From: Himantopus leucocephalus
Lineage: Eukaryota > Chordata > Aves > Charadriiformes > Recurvirostridae
Direction: 5' to 3'
DNA length: 64,000 nt
Assembly: GCA_003993805.1 (NCBI GenBank)
Contig: RSEF01000003.1
Span: 63,843,346-63,907,345, forward strand
Part shown: positions 26,155-38,110 of the stretch, one piece after another
Layout: every line of letters begins with the position of its first letter
Numbering within the stretch: position 1 is the first letter of the stretch
Position numbers and translations under genes: made by a program
The notes under the pieces: generated by a model
Databases searched by the model: none
Seen by the model: the letters and a program-made list of their open reading frames with translations, nothing else
Told to the model about the DNA's origin: nothing

Positions 26155-26235
26155 CATCAAAGAGCAAGTTTAAGCATGTGCTTAAGTTTCACCACATTCA
26201 GCTTAAGTCCATGAGTTACTGCAACTCAAGTATGC
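26155..26235. repeat. Foldback repeat relic with TTAAGCATGTGCTTAAG core
   Basis: AAGTTTAAGCATGTGCTTAAGTTT forms a nearly perfect palindrome around 26167-26190, followed by GCTTAAGTCC. The core matches the TTAAGCATG..GCTTA words of the 13.3 kb relic, so both probably belong to one old family. Confidence 0.45.
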
Positions 26236-26280
26236 ATTCTACTGCCTTGTTGAATTTAGGCCTAAAGCCAGAACAAATGT

Positions 26281-26345
26281 GTACACACAAACAAATATAT
26301 ATGTGTGCATATATACATATATACCCACATATAAAAAGCATATAA
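26281..26345. repeat. Mixed (TG/CA)(TA) simple repeat
   Basis: Imperfect alternating purine-pyrimidine sequence made of ACAC, TATATATGTGTG and CATATATACATATATACC segments. It gives long spurious open frames rich in Tyr, Cys, Ile and Val on both strands; these are not genes. Confidence 0.8.
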
Positions 26346-27959
26346 CATTTGCTGTCACTATAGCAACAGAATGTCTGTGTGTTGCTGACGCCTTGGTAAC
26401 GGCGTCTGTGTACGTCTGCACATATGTGTGTACTGAGTTGCCATGGGATTGGGTGTGGCATTTACTTAAATAGAATAAGTTAAAAAAACCCTTAGGCATA
26501 AGAAAACCTAACAAGACATCTATCTGCCAAATCGTTATTCCTTTTACACATCTCCTTACAACCTCCGCATGCAGATCTGCTCTTTGTTATAACTAGGGAG
26601 ACTGAAAAGTCTTCGGAGAATCCTTTTTTTCCTGTGCTTGTCCCCAAAGCCCCGTGTATACTAGACAAAGGATGGATAAAATTTAGAGAAAAATAACAGC
26701 ATTACAACACAATGACATATGGACAGGAATGAAAACTGTTTTCTTCAATGAATCCTTTTTTCCTGAAGAATGAGCGCAACAGAGCACCAGTAATAACACA
26801 CCAGGGAGAAGGAAAGCAGTGTGAAGTCAGATATATCTACCTTGGTAAAACCATGGTCTAGTGGTCCAAATGGTGAGAAATATCTGTTCCTCCACAGCAA
26901 CCATTAACAATCAGAGGTAGTTCTGAATCCCTGATTTTCTAACACAGTAGTTAATAACACAAAACACTGATGCAAGTATTGATACCTGAACTATTGCAGT
27001 AAGGTTAATAAATTTTTCCGGTGCCTTCTGAACAGAAATAAGTCAGACTGCTCACGTTCATTCAAGGAAGTCATTGTTACGTTAGCCCTTCTCTGAAAGC
27101 CATCTTGAATCATTAGATTTAGATGTAGCCATAAGCTATCTTGAAATTAAGTAGTTCTCCAGATTTCAGGATAAAAATCCCAAATCCTAGACAATAAACA
27201 TTAAACAACTGATTACTGCAACAAATTTTAGTTGCCTGTCACAAGAATCTACCAGGGTCCTTAAAGTTTTGCAAAACAAAAGCGAAGAGGAGATTAGTAA
27301 AGACTTACTGTGCCTCCCCCCGGCCCAGCCCTGATGATCCTGAATTTATATCTTCTGTGTGATCATTTTAAGTTGTACTGTACACAATTGCCCATTGACC
27401 TGAATATCTATAAAAGCCTTCTTTGAATCAACCCTAAATTTTAGAAGAAAACACCTTGACAAATAAAAAGGGTAGTGAAATGTACTGGGCAGAGAAAGCA
27501 GCGAAGGAAGGACATTCCTGGTATGAGGTCATCCTAATGGGAGTAAAAGGTACTGATGTTAAAAAGGACATTAGAAAGAAGCACTATAGGACCACTGTCA
27601 CTATGTAAGGATCATGAGAACACTGTTCACATCAAAAGAAATCAAAGCTATTACTTCCATCCTATGCAATCATGCCCATGAACTCAGGGATCCTTGAAAT
27701 TCCCCTCCTGCATTTTTCTTGCATTGATTTAACAAATCATTCTCACTGGTTTTATTAAACTGGAAGTGTAAATCCTGGCCTCACTGCCATTGCACCTCCA
27801 TCAGTAGGAAATTATATTTAGCAGTGATGAAATTAATGCCTGAAATGACACAATAAACAACAAAGGAAGAGAGAAAAAAGAAAATATGAGGGAAGAAAAA
27901 AGAAAAGAAAAAAAACAAACCCAAGGAGCAGAGTTGCATTAGGCTGTGTTTGATTGCAA

Positions 27960-28330
27960 ATTGCAAATACAACTCTGATGGCAGCGCTCTGCATGTTGTT
28001 CTTCTAAGTATTCATGCAATCAAAACGTGGGAAGTCTCCCTTCGGAACAGGGACAAACTCCTCCGCAGGGCTGTATTCAGCCCTTGTCACATATGAAATG
28101 GATTTTCTTCCGGTTTCAGAAAGTTTGATTAATAGTGCCTGTCTCCACATCCCTGCTCGTACCGGCAACAGTGTTTTACAGGCGGACTCGTTTGCTGGTG
28201 AACTTGACTGAGAAGTGCTGCGGACTCACTCCACATGGGCTGGTGAATACCCAGTCCCCAACGCAACGTTTCATTTACTGTTCCAGTTCCTGTTAAATGT
28301 CAACTTTCCATAGCGAGCCATATGTGATAC
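27960..28330. promoter_or_regulatory. Candidate conserved non-coding element
   Basis: A repeat-free block of mixed composition with ATTGCAAATTGCAAATAC near 27953 (C/EBP- or POU-like words) and several CpG-containing words. I judge it enhancer-like by texture only. An alignment would be needed to test it. Confidence 0.22.
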
Positions 28331-28548
28331 CAGCTCCTGGAAACCTTTTCTAGAAGCTTATACCAGTAACGCACGGGGCTGGAGTCTACCCAAAGCCTGG
28401 TACAAAGGGCTCTGTAAGGTCATCCACTGAGCCTTGCAAGACCTCATCTTTAACATGGTATTTAAAAGGAATCAAATTTTAAAAGCCATAAACAGTCTTA
28501 TGAGCATTAGGAAATTCTTATGAGAATGGCCGATTTCTGAAAACTTCG

Positions 28549-28848
28549 TAGAATCATAGAATTGTTAATGTTGGAAGGGACCTTTCAGATCATCTAGTCC
28601 AACCATTAACCTAACCTGACAAAACCACATCTAAACCATATCCCCAGTACCACGTCTACCCTTTTTTTAAACACCTCCAGGGATGGCGAATCCACCACCT
28701 CCCTGGGCAGCATATTCCAATGTTGGATAACCCTTTCAGTGAAGAAATTTTTTCTAATATCCAACCTAAACCTCCCCTGGCTTAACTTGAACCCATTTCC
28801 TCTCGTCCTATCACTTGTCACTAGGGAGAAGAGGTCAGTTCTTCAGCT
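28549..28848 (-). mobile_element. CR1 LINE 3'-end fragment with remnant reverse-transcriptase C-terminus
   Basis: Minus-strand CR1 ending in the ATTCTATGATTCTA tail at 28549-28562. Read on the minus strand, about 60 codons (roughly 28640-28821) encode a clear CR1 ORF2 C-terminus. It starts [14 protein letters not shown], passes through NFFTERV and LPREVV, and ends SLEVFKKR. The frame shifts after that, so the tail of the protein and the 3' UTR are out of register. The copy is 5'-truncated and dead but better preserved than the 14.2 and 42.1 kb copies. The family normally supplies the reverse transcriptase for its own retrotransposition; nothing here could be active. Confidence 0.96.
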
Positions 28849-29004
28849 CTTATGGAAATATTCTGTAGAAATCCATAGGAAAAAAATAAATGTCTCTTAA
28901 AAAGTTTGGGGTGAGAAAGTTAATAGAAAAATCATATCTCTGGTGTGAAATGTATTTTTTTTTCAGTGAACCTCAGTATAGCATTCTGTAGGACAGCTAA
29001 AAGC

Positions 29005-29022
29005 GGGGTGGGGGGGGAGGGG
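29005..29022 (+). other. G-rich tract, G-quadruplex-capable
   Basis: G-runs of 4, 8 and 4 are separated by single T and A bases. The eight-base run can supply two tracts, so a four-tract quadruplex with short loops is possible on the plus strand. Confidence 0.6.
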
Positions 29023-29024
29023 AA

Positions 29025-32000
29025 TCTATCAGAAAGTAGTATTTTCTAATCTAGTTGACTACAGTTCTGCCCTGCAAAGAAATAAAGATTCTTTCATCCC
29101 ATGAATCTAGCAACTGCGAGAAGCAGATAGGAAATAATTTGTCAATAGATTTGCAGATATCAAATGGATGCGAGAGGTTAGGGCAGGCACACGCCTCTGC
29201 ACAGAGCCATACTCTGTCTAACATTTTCTTTAGCAGCTCAGGGAAAGCATATAATTTTCCATGAACCTTTTCTGTGGAGGGCAATAAACAGGCCCTCAGC
29301 AGCTGCTGCCTTTAATTGCTTTTCAGGTGTTCTCAACGCCGGCACCTCTTCCCCGCCGCACGGACCAGAAGCCAAAGGAAGATTTCAAGTAAGAGTCCAA
29401 GGAAAAAACAATTCCGCTAGTTCAGAAGACTGTTTTCGTGTTGAAAACAGGGCGTACTTTTTCAAGGTTTGCATTTGTAAGTTATACCGAGGCAGCCCAA
29501 TGGCCAAAATAAGTCAGTGTGAGCACCTAATGCCTTTGGCCTCTTGCAAACCCACTCTGGGATCATTAATCCAACGACCAAGGGAGCGCTGGGAGTTGGT
29601 TCAAGCAAAGCTCTGATATAAGCTACTATACACCAAATCACAGCAAACACCCCAGTGATTTCCTCTGCCGTGAAAAGAAAGTCATAAACACCACTAAATG
29701 CAACAGGCATTAGCTTTCCCCAGCAGTTAAGATTTTGTGGGTTTATTTATAGCCTATTAGCACTCGTGGAAGGTAAGGAACAACAATCTATAACAGAGTC
29801 AGCAATTGTGCTGCCAGAGTTCGAAAGTCAGCCACTCTAACAGTACAGCTTGCTTCGGGCCCCCAAACCCCTTGCCGTGTCCTGCTCTCCTGCCTGTCCG
29901 TCCTCATGGACTTCACAGCCTCACACATCCAGCTGGGCTAAGGGGTCCAGGCTCAGTAAATTTATATTACTGCTGAGAAATTTTAAGCAAAACACAGAGA
30001 GTACAGAACTATTGAGAGGGTCCAGAAAGTGATTCTCTCTCACAGATATATTCCGGTAGAAGTGACACCTTTCCTCGCTTTTGGATCCAACTTTGCCTTG
30101 CAAAAACCTCAGTCTTTTAGGGTGAAAACTATTCTGTTTCTATAAATGGGTCAATTCCATCAAACATCCCTGTTGAGAGAAAACAGATAGCCTCCGGGGA
30201 TACTCTTAGAAGAATATGAGCAGTGACACAGTATTATCAAAACCCCACACTCCTGCCCCTACCTAAAGGACCACCTTTCTGCATGCAGCAGCTCCCAACT
30301 CAGCCTTCTGTTCCTCGGTTTGCGTGTGAGAGAGAGCAGGGGGGTGTAGGGAAACTGTAAACAGAGCTGCAACAGGAGGCACCAGCCTTCTTTAAGACAC
30401 GATGAAAGAAGAGTGCAGTCATTCTTGATTACTAATTGAGTAATTGAATTACAGGCTCACCAGAAACCCCAGGCCTGGTTTAAATGATGGCCAGGTGGTG
30501 CTGTGGAGGAGCTCTCCTTCTCTCTGTCCTCACTTCTAGGAGAACAGAAAGGAGTCCAGTTCCCAGCAGCTGTTGTCCATGAGCATTAGGCAGGGAAGAG
30601 TCAAGGGAGAGAGAAGTTAATCTTCACAGTCAAGGCCCTGGAAGAGGTGCCACTGTGTATTTAGAGAGTCAGCTTCCGTGGGTAGCTGTTTCCCCTCCTG
30701 CAGCAGAGGTTGGATGCAGTTTGTGAACCGTGCTGGGCTTAGCCATGGACTCCTGTCTGTACACCGAGTGGTTTTCTGAGGGATGACAGTGAAGATGACT
30801 CCAGACTTGGCTGAAACCTGCTGGAGAGCTTCAAGAGGAGAGAAGCAGCAGGGAAGAGCTCGGCAGCTTATACACCTGCTCATTAAGGTTCAGATAAACG
30901 CTATGTATATCTTTACTCCTGCTTTTCTAGGGATACTTAGAGCTTTAAATAATACTAATGATAGTAATACTCAAGACTTTTTTCCTATCTCTAATATCTG
31001 TCTCTCCTATCTTGTACTGGATCTGAATTGCCACGCTTGGCCGACCCAGACCTGTGTTACACCAGGTTAGTTAGAGCAGCAGCAGAAAAAAGAGCAAGGA
31101 GATGTGTCCCCCTTCTCTGGGGACCTGAGCAAAGCTGGATGCCTGGAGCCTGTGTGCCTTTGGCATAGAAAGGGGACAGAGCAGCTGTACAAAGCAGATT
31201 GTGGAGGGCTCCTTGTTGCTGTTCAGAGAAGCTTGTGGGATGAGAAGTGTGCCAAGGACTGCGGAGTAAGTAGAGAGGAGTCCACTGGTGGAAGAAGGCC
31301 TTTGAGATCTCATCCATGAGAATGGCAGAAAAGGATTGACAGGGAAGGGCTGACCTGTAAGGCCACTTCAGTTTAAACAAGAGCAGCCAAAGTGGAGGGA
31401 TTCTCTCCCAAAACCATCCTTTAGCGAACTGTAAGTGGAAAAAATCCCCAAAGTCTTGGCTTTCCAGAAAGGGGGAAGTTAAAAGCATGTTTTAAATTCC
31501 TGCAGTGCAAACCTGCTTTGAACACGTGAAGCTCCAGGTTCCGGAGACAAGCACTTGCACGTGTTACCTGCTGCCCAGCAAAGAAAGGCGCTATAGGCGT
31601 GCTGTGCTCCAGGAGTATTGCAGAACCATACCCCAGAAAAGAACAGAGAACTGGAGAGGTACTCTGCGTGAGTAGACCCACCACAGCACGTGGGTTTGTG
31701 GGACAGGACAAAGATGAGGAATGTGCTGGGAGAAGGGAGGAGACCTGCAAGACAGCAGACTTGACTGAGTATTAAAGAAGGGCTCGCAGGCCCTGAGGTA
31801 CAAAGCACTACTGACTTCAATACCTAGACGATCCATCCCATGCATACCTGGGCTCCTGTGCAATCCCTGATAAGCAGTGTCTCACTCCACGAATTACAGC
31901 AGAGGCAGGAGGAGACATCACATCTTACTGATACTGAGCTATAGTATGAAAGCTCAGCTGTGTGCTTTCATTCCACACCATATTTATACCACGTGCCAAG

Positions 32001-35000
32001 GCCTCCAGAGGCTTGTTCTGAACTTCAAACTAGCCTCTTCCACTAGTGGGAATAACGTTGGCTAGTTTCTCTTCTGTACACTTGATTTTTCTTTTCTAGA
32101 AATCTTCTCAGATTTGAATTGCCCTGGAGCTCAGAGTTTATCTGGCAGGTTTACTCATGAGGTATGCCGCATATGCGATGTTGAGCTTCTGGAGGAATAA
32201 CCCTGAAAAGGGCAGCTGGGACCCAGATTCTGGTGATCGGGTTGTTATCTGTGTGGCCTACAGAAGAAAATGGTTTGGCTGCTCCCATTTAAGCAGCAGT
32301 GAGCAGCAAAGCACAAGGACAGGAAATACAAGGTCTTAAATTAATCCAATTACTCATGCCATTAATTTAGATTTACTTGAGTAGTTAGAGCATGCTAAAT
32401 AAACAACAATTGATTAGTTAGATCATGTTCATTTGAAATTTAACCATGAGTGGATGGATATTTATCTTACAGTCTAATTGTAAAAGTTTGCCAGTATGTT
32501 TCTGTGGTCTTTAAAAGGAGGTTGCAATTACTCCCAGCATCATTTTCTTCTGCAAGCCTTTTTCCCCTGGGTAAGTGATAGTGCTGTAGTGATGACAGGT
32601 GGGGGTGACCCTTTTTTGCATGTTGCAATTGAACTAGGCACACACACACAAAAGAGTATATGTGGAATGAACCCTCAGGTTTGCCTCTAGCTCATGTGAA
32701 GATTAGCTACTGCTCACAGAGGGAGACAACTCTGATTTTTGCTCTTGAGGGAAAACAGCAAAGTATTACTTGAAACCTGCATTGGTTACAGCAGCTGTAG
32801 CAGAGACATAGAACAGAGTCTTCATGGGCTTTGCAATGAAATCAAGCTAAGAAAGAGCAGGTGGAGCAGAGACATGCATGCTGAAGCAGCTGAAGAACAA
32901 TAACTCATTTCACTTTGACTACATCAAGAGTATTAGGTGGCAGAAAAAAAATTTGGACATTTTTATTTAGAAACAAGGAAGATTCCCTTTCTTCCAATTT
33001 ACTCTTGATAAAATCACAGTCTTCCCTGTAACTCAAGCACATCTGGAGGCTGGCTCCTTTCTCTCTCCCCACATACACAAAAAAATAGAAGCAACTTCAT
33101 CCAACACATCCCTGTGATATGTTCTGCCTCAATCTTTTGCCTATGTAAAATACAGCAAAGATTATCTCCCCTCTGAATTGCTCTAAGTGTTCAACCTCTG
33201 ACAAAGAAAAGAGTGAGAAATCATTTCTTCTGAGACTTAAAGTCTTAATCTGAACCCAGGTAAAATGATTATTAAGTAATGTGCTTCTTAACCACATTAC
33301 TATCAGGCAACGTTTCCTGTTCATTAATAAGTTTCTGAGATCGCTGCATGAATGAAAATGGAATTTTAAAAATAATTTACTATTTCCTCCAATGGAAACA
33401 GAGTTAGGAAGTAGGTACATATAAAACCAGAATATTCTGTAATGTTCAGGGGGCCTACGTAATCTTCTTGCTGGAAGGTACATCTTGATTTTTATCAGAC
33501 GTTTGTGGATCTTAGTTTTATTCTCTCCATGAACTCTGCATTCAGTTCCAGTCAGTCTGGTTTCTGTACGCTATTTTTATGATGGAAACGCTTTGACAAT
33601 ATTGAGATAAAGCCCAGTTCTCCCAACCGTGGAATATATGTGCAGAGAGAGCAGAATATTAAAATAAGCTCTGTATTGTGAATCACAGTAGCCTTCTGCC
33701 CATGGCTTATAGAAAAGTAACAAAGCCCAGCAAAACTGGGCTGATTCTTTGCAGATTTTATTTGCTTCTTTCATTTGATGGTCTTCAGTGTTTATCAACA
33801 CAGTTGTTTTCATCTTTGTCACTTTCCATGTCTCTGAGTGCCTGAGTCAGTCTTCTTCAAAGAATGCCCTTGTAAAAGAAATATTATCTTCTCCAGTGCA
33901 TTTTAAAAGAAATTAAAGTACTCTCAAGTTCCTACTTGGAAAAAAAAAAAAATCAGATCTGGCAATTTTGGAATATTTCAGTTGTGTCGGGTTGTCTTTC
34001 AAGTAGGCAGCTCTATGTGAAGTCTTCTAATTAAAATGACCAGATATTATCAACTTATTAAATTAGCTTCCCATCTGGTAATTTCACTTTTTAAAATAAA
34101 ATCTTTTCTACTTAGAAAAAATCTGAAACCAACGTAACAAGTGCTAAACTGAGCTTGATCATTCCAATGCAACAAAGTCTTCAAAACGATAAGGGTGACA
34201 TTGGTGTAGGGAAGAGAGAAGTTGATAATCCTCATACTAAGTCTAGTAGCAGAAGATGAGGACAACTTGGTGGGGAGGGGGGTGACAATGCTCTTAAATG
34301 TTTTACTGACTCCAGATCAGTTTGCATTGTAAGAGTTTTCCCTAAAACTCACAGAACCCCTCTTCCAGTGGTTTGCGAGTCCTACGTGAGTGACTTCTGC
34401 CCCTATTCTAAACAGCATGAATAGATTTAAAATAGATGTATCTTATTAATGTATATCCCATATGAATACTTCATATTCCAAAAAGGAGGGAAAGTGCAGC
34501 TAAATAGTCAACTTTATGCAAATCCATTCTCACATCCCTTCGTTCACCCTTGGTATCTTCTAGCACTGGCAGCAGTGGCCCGTTAGTAGATAAGGTGTGA
34601 GTTCAGGTTTTCAAGCCTGGTCTCATCTTCATCGCCATGTGGTTCCCACCAAACAGGGATGTCAGGAACGTGTCATCCTTGCAAGCTGTGACACTATGAG
34701 CTGCCAGTGCTCAGCCTGTGCTCGTGCTTGCTCCTGCCAGGGCCAACAGCAATAGCACATGCTGCAGCCAAATCCATGCAGTTCTCCTCTGCCTCATCCC
34801 AGGATGTGCTGAGAGCCACCTTGCTGCTGTCTTCAGCTGCCCCGGGGACAGGCGCCTGCCCTGGAGCGCTGGTCCCCGGGGAGGACAGCAAGAGGAATTT
34901 CTTCTCAGCTCTTATTCCAGAGTGCCCTGACCTTTTTAACTGAAGGATTGTCTAATTTTGTAAAAAAGGAATACAAAGAAACAAATTCCAAGTACATTCT

Positions 35001-36635
35001 GATGCAGTGTAGCTATGTGAGTTTTCACTTATAAAAGCCTAAAATAAGGCTGAACTTTGAATGCTCTGTAATTGAATTCATTCTTCTCCATTTTGTTTGT
35101 TTGCATCCATGGGAATTTGTGTGTATAGCTTAAAACCTCTTTTTCCTTATTCCTTTCTTCCTCTCATCTGGAAAATCACTTCCTGATGCCTTGAAGACTT
35201 CCCAGGACTGGAGGCTCATGGATTAGCAAATACTGCTCTGGCCAGCAAGATATTAGAGAAGACGACCGGCTCTAGAGTCATTCAGACACATTTCCACTGC
35301 CAAAACCTACACAGCGGGGGAGGAAGACTGGACAAAATAGGGGTCCATAGTCCTGAACATTTTATGAATCAGAGGAATTTCTGGGAAAGTAAAATGTAAT
35401 AGATAGCATCTGCTGTACCTGGCAGAAGTAGCCTAGAATAGATTCAAGTTCTTACAAGCATATTTTAGATGACTCAAAGCCACTCTCCTGAAGATGCAGA
35501 GGCTGTAGGGTCTGTGGGAGGAAGGGCTGGAACGTAGCGCACCAGTTCTGGGCAAGTAGGGTGACAGGATGAGGGCCAGGTGATGAGGACAGATCCATCA
35601 TGTCAAGGCTCTATATTTTCTTGGCTTCCCACAGTCTGGAGTCAGTAAATAAGGAGCAAAATTACAAAGGAACGGCTACGGACAACCATCTGCTGGAAGA
35701 GAAAGGAATATAACTGGAACAGTTACTCAGCTGGCTGTGAGAAAACTTGTGGCCAGAGATCCTCCCAAACAGCCATGTTCGCTTCTGAGAATGGAGATGC
35801 CTCAACTGAGACAGGGCAGAGGGACGTAGCGTGATGGGCGAGAGCAGTCCCACCCTGGCAGCACAGCCAGGACCACTGCATTGCTCACTGCAGTTATTCT
35901 AAACTGTCAGCAAGGGGCAACAGCACAAGCTGCACCCTGACTTTTCAACAGATTTGGGGAGATTTCTGCCTACACTGATCCTCGTGAGACCAGCTAAAAC
36001 CAATGCAGTTTACACCACTTATAATTTTGACCAATTTTTTTTCCATGAGGACAACCCACTGAGATTTGTATAGCAGCTTAACTCTGAGTGGCCTTTAACA
36101 AAGCCTTCCATTATGTCAGAAGAGCTATTGTGCTGTGTTAAGGGAGGGATGATTTCACTTCAGCTTTCTGTTACATTTATAATACACACAATGTAAGAAA
36201 TAATTAAACCTTCTCTCTTTTTTCCTTTCACTGAATGCCTCCATCCACTCGTAAAGTGGGCGCAGATTCAGAAGAACATGTCTCCATCCAGTGATGGGTC
36301 TGGGATAAAGACCTCATCAGTCTCATACCCAGTTGGGATCCTGGCTCAGTAGTGATGAGGCAGTAGCATTACTGTTGGATACCAAAGCAAGAAGGAGAAT
36401 TTTAGTCCTTAAATTATTGTGTTTGGCTCCCTCCCCAACAACCCTGCCTCCACAGACATGGAAAAAAAAAAAAATCAGAGGTGCATTTTGTTAGCAGATG
36501 AGGCAAGAAATTCAGTACAGATGACATTTGCTTTGCAAAGCAATAAAATAAGCGCAATCTGTTTAACCGTCAGGTACTTTAAGATAGGATTTAGCACAAA
36601 ACATTTTCAAAACCCCATAGTAATGTTAAACAATC
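29025..36635. other. Non-coding stretch, no gene recognised
   Basis: No exon, RNA gene or clear element. Minor items are a short (CA)n near 32638-32652, A-runs near 33939-33951 and a locally GC-rich patch at 34690-34890. Weak foldback-family words occur at 31785-31825 (ACTGACTTCAATACC) and at 35985-36035 (CCAATGCAGTTTACACC). Confidence 0.5.
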
Positions 36636-36639
36636 AGCT

Positions 36640-36750
36640 TTTGGGACAGATGTGGGGCAGAGATGAGGAAACAGAGGCAGTGAATTTGAGAGAGACACCT
36701 CGACAATGAGCCGTGGCAGAACTGCAATTAGGACTCTTGGGCTTTGGGGT
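36640..36750 (+). repeat. Ancient MIR/L2-like repeat tail
   Basis: The order GGCAGAGATGAGGAAACAGAGGCAGTGAA, then GCCGTGGCAGAACTGCAATTAGGACTC, follows the familiar 'gatgaggaaactgaggcacag ... ggcagagctgggattagaactc' layout of MIR and L2 3' regions. About a quarter of positions seem changed against remembered consensus words. This is a very old relic. Confidence 0.45.
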
Positions 36751-37575
36751 TTTAGCCCAGGAGCAGAAAATGTCTAATCCTGCTTTGCTCAGTGAGGTAA
36801 CCAACATGGCAAAAGCTAATCAGCATTTCAGCAGCAAGCTGGGCGTCTTTAACTTGTATTCTCCAACACAAGTAGGGTGGGACCTCGGGGTGGTGGTCCT
36901 GCATGAGTCATGATGGCTCACACCTGCCCAGCTGTTGTGTTTTCTTGGGTCCCAGGGCCATGGAGCATCTTGTGTTCCTGTCTCAGCAGTACTGTGTTAA
37001 TGAGTGCCGAGGTCTGCAGCCCTAATGAAGACATTCCTGTACATGACACCAATGTTCCTGTCTCTGCTGCTCGTTCTTCTAAGACACAAACACCATAAAT
37101 CTGTTTTAAAAAGGCAGCTCTTTTCTTACTTCAAGGCAGTGTGCCAGCGTTTAACATGTCGGGGCAAGTCAGCCCCACAAAAGCACACATCTGCTTTCTG
37201 CTGAGATAACATGAGATCCCTAACTCAGGCCTGTGTCAGGAAATAATTCAATTCTTTGTAATTAGATTCAAAGGGCAACGGCTCCCACCCCTCTGCGTAG
37301 GTCGGTGAGGTCCTATGAAGGGCCAGCAAGGAACCAGCCGGAGCAATTAGCACGTGAGCGCCCAATCAGTTCCTGCAAAATGGCCTAAAACGCGAAGCAG
37401 AATAAAGCCTTGGCACGTGCTCTTTCTGACACAAACAAAAGCTTCCAACTAATATTGGAGCAGTATGCAAAATACCTATCACAGCTTCACGGATATTCAG
37501 AAACAACAGCTGGTCTTTTCATGAATGTGTGTGGTTGTGATGTAGCACAGGTTAAAAGTTCATTGTTTCCATTAT

Positions 37576-37612
37576 ACTATACGTATATGCGTATATACGT
37601 AGCTATACGTGG
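37576..37612. repeat. TA/CG alternating tract with 9-bp inverted repeat
   Basis: TACGTATAT (37580-37588) is the exact reverse complement of ATATACGTA (37593-37601), with a 4-base loop. The tract alternates purine and pyrimidine with several CpG and TpA steps, so it is prone to cruciform or Z-form structure. Confidence 0.7.
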
Positions 37613-37699
37613 AAGTCTGGTGGGGGTGGGTGCATCTATTGGCATTTGCTTCCTAGGAGGGGTGCCCGCCTGTGTGTATCTGCATGATGGAAAGGTCTT

Positions 37700-38110
37700 G
37701 TTCATTAGCTCAGGGTGCTCATATTATGTATATTCTATTAAGCACATATTGAATATGCATCTCATTTTCATTTCAATTAGGATCTGAGGGCTGATTTCAT
37801 TCATGACTATTGATTCCTTCCAGGCCATTTGCATTTTATTCTGTTCATTATTATTTATATGCTCTGTGCTCTCTGAGTAATTTAAATATCCCTCTCATGA
37901 TTGCCCCCAAGTGATGAATTAGATACCCTCCTTCATAAACCAACACAACAAGCCCTGCGTTAATCCTCCGATTTTTCTCTGTGTATTCATGGAGCTGTCT
38001 GTACTTGGGCTTTAGTGCCTTCTCTTGGGTTAGGAGCAGGTGATGCATTGCACAGCGAAGAGGATTTACTGCATGGCAAGCTATCCTACCGCCTGTAGTT
38101 TTCCAGTAGA
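37700..38110. promoter_or_regulatory. Candidate conserved non-coding element with POU octamer
   Basis: A perfect octamer ATTTGCAT lies at 37827-37834, inside a repeat-free block rich in TCATTCATGAC, TTCATTATTATTTAT and GTGATGAATTAG words. The block resembles developmental enhancers. No conservation data are available, so the call is by texture and the octamer only. Confidence 0.35.

Noticed and set aside
26216..26514. Tyr/Cys/Ile-rich frames on both strands
   Set aside because: They are translations of the TA/TG simple repeat at 26281-26345.
31057..31488. 143-codon minus-strand frame with several overlapping frames
   Set aside because: Several frames in the same interval are open on both strands, which reflects local lack of stop codons and not selection on one frame.
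34690..34950. GC-rich segment with overlapping Ala/Ser/Pro-rich frames, as a possible exon
   Set aside because: The three overlapping frames on two strands reflect GC-rich composition. No flanking splice pair gives a clean exon.
37240..37420. Possible solo LTR (AATAAA after a CpG-bearing segment)
   Set aside because: No TG...CA ends, target duplication, primer-binding site or known avian LTR word was found. AATAAA alone is not evidence.
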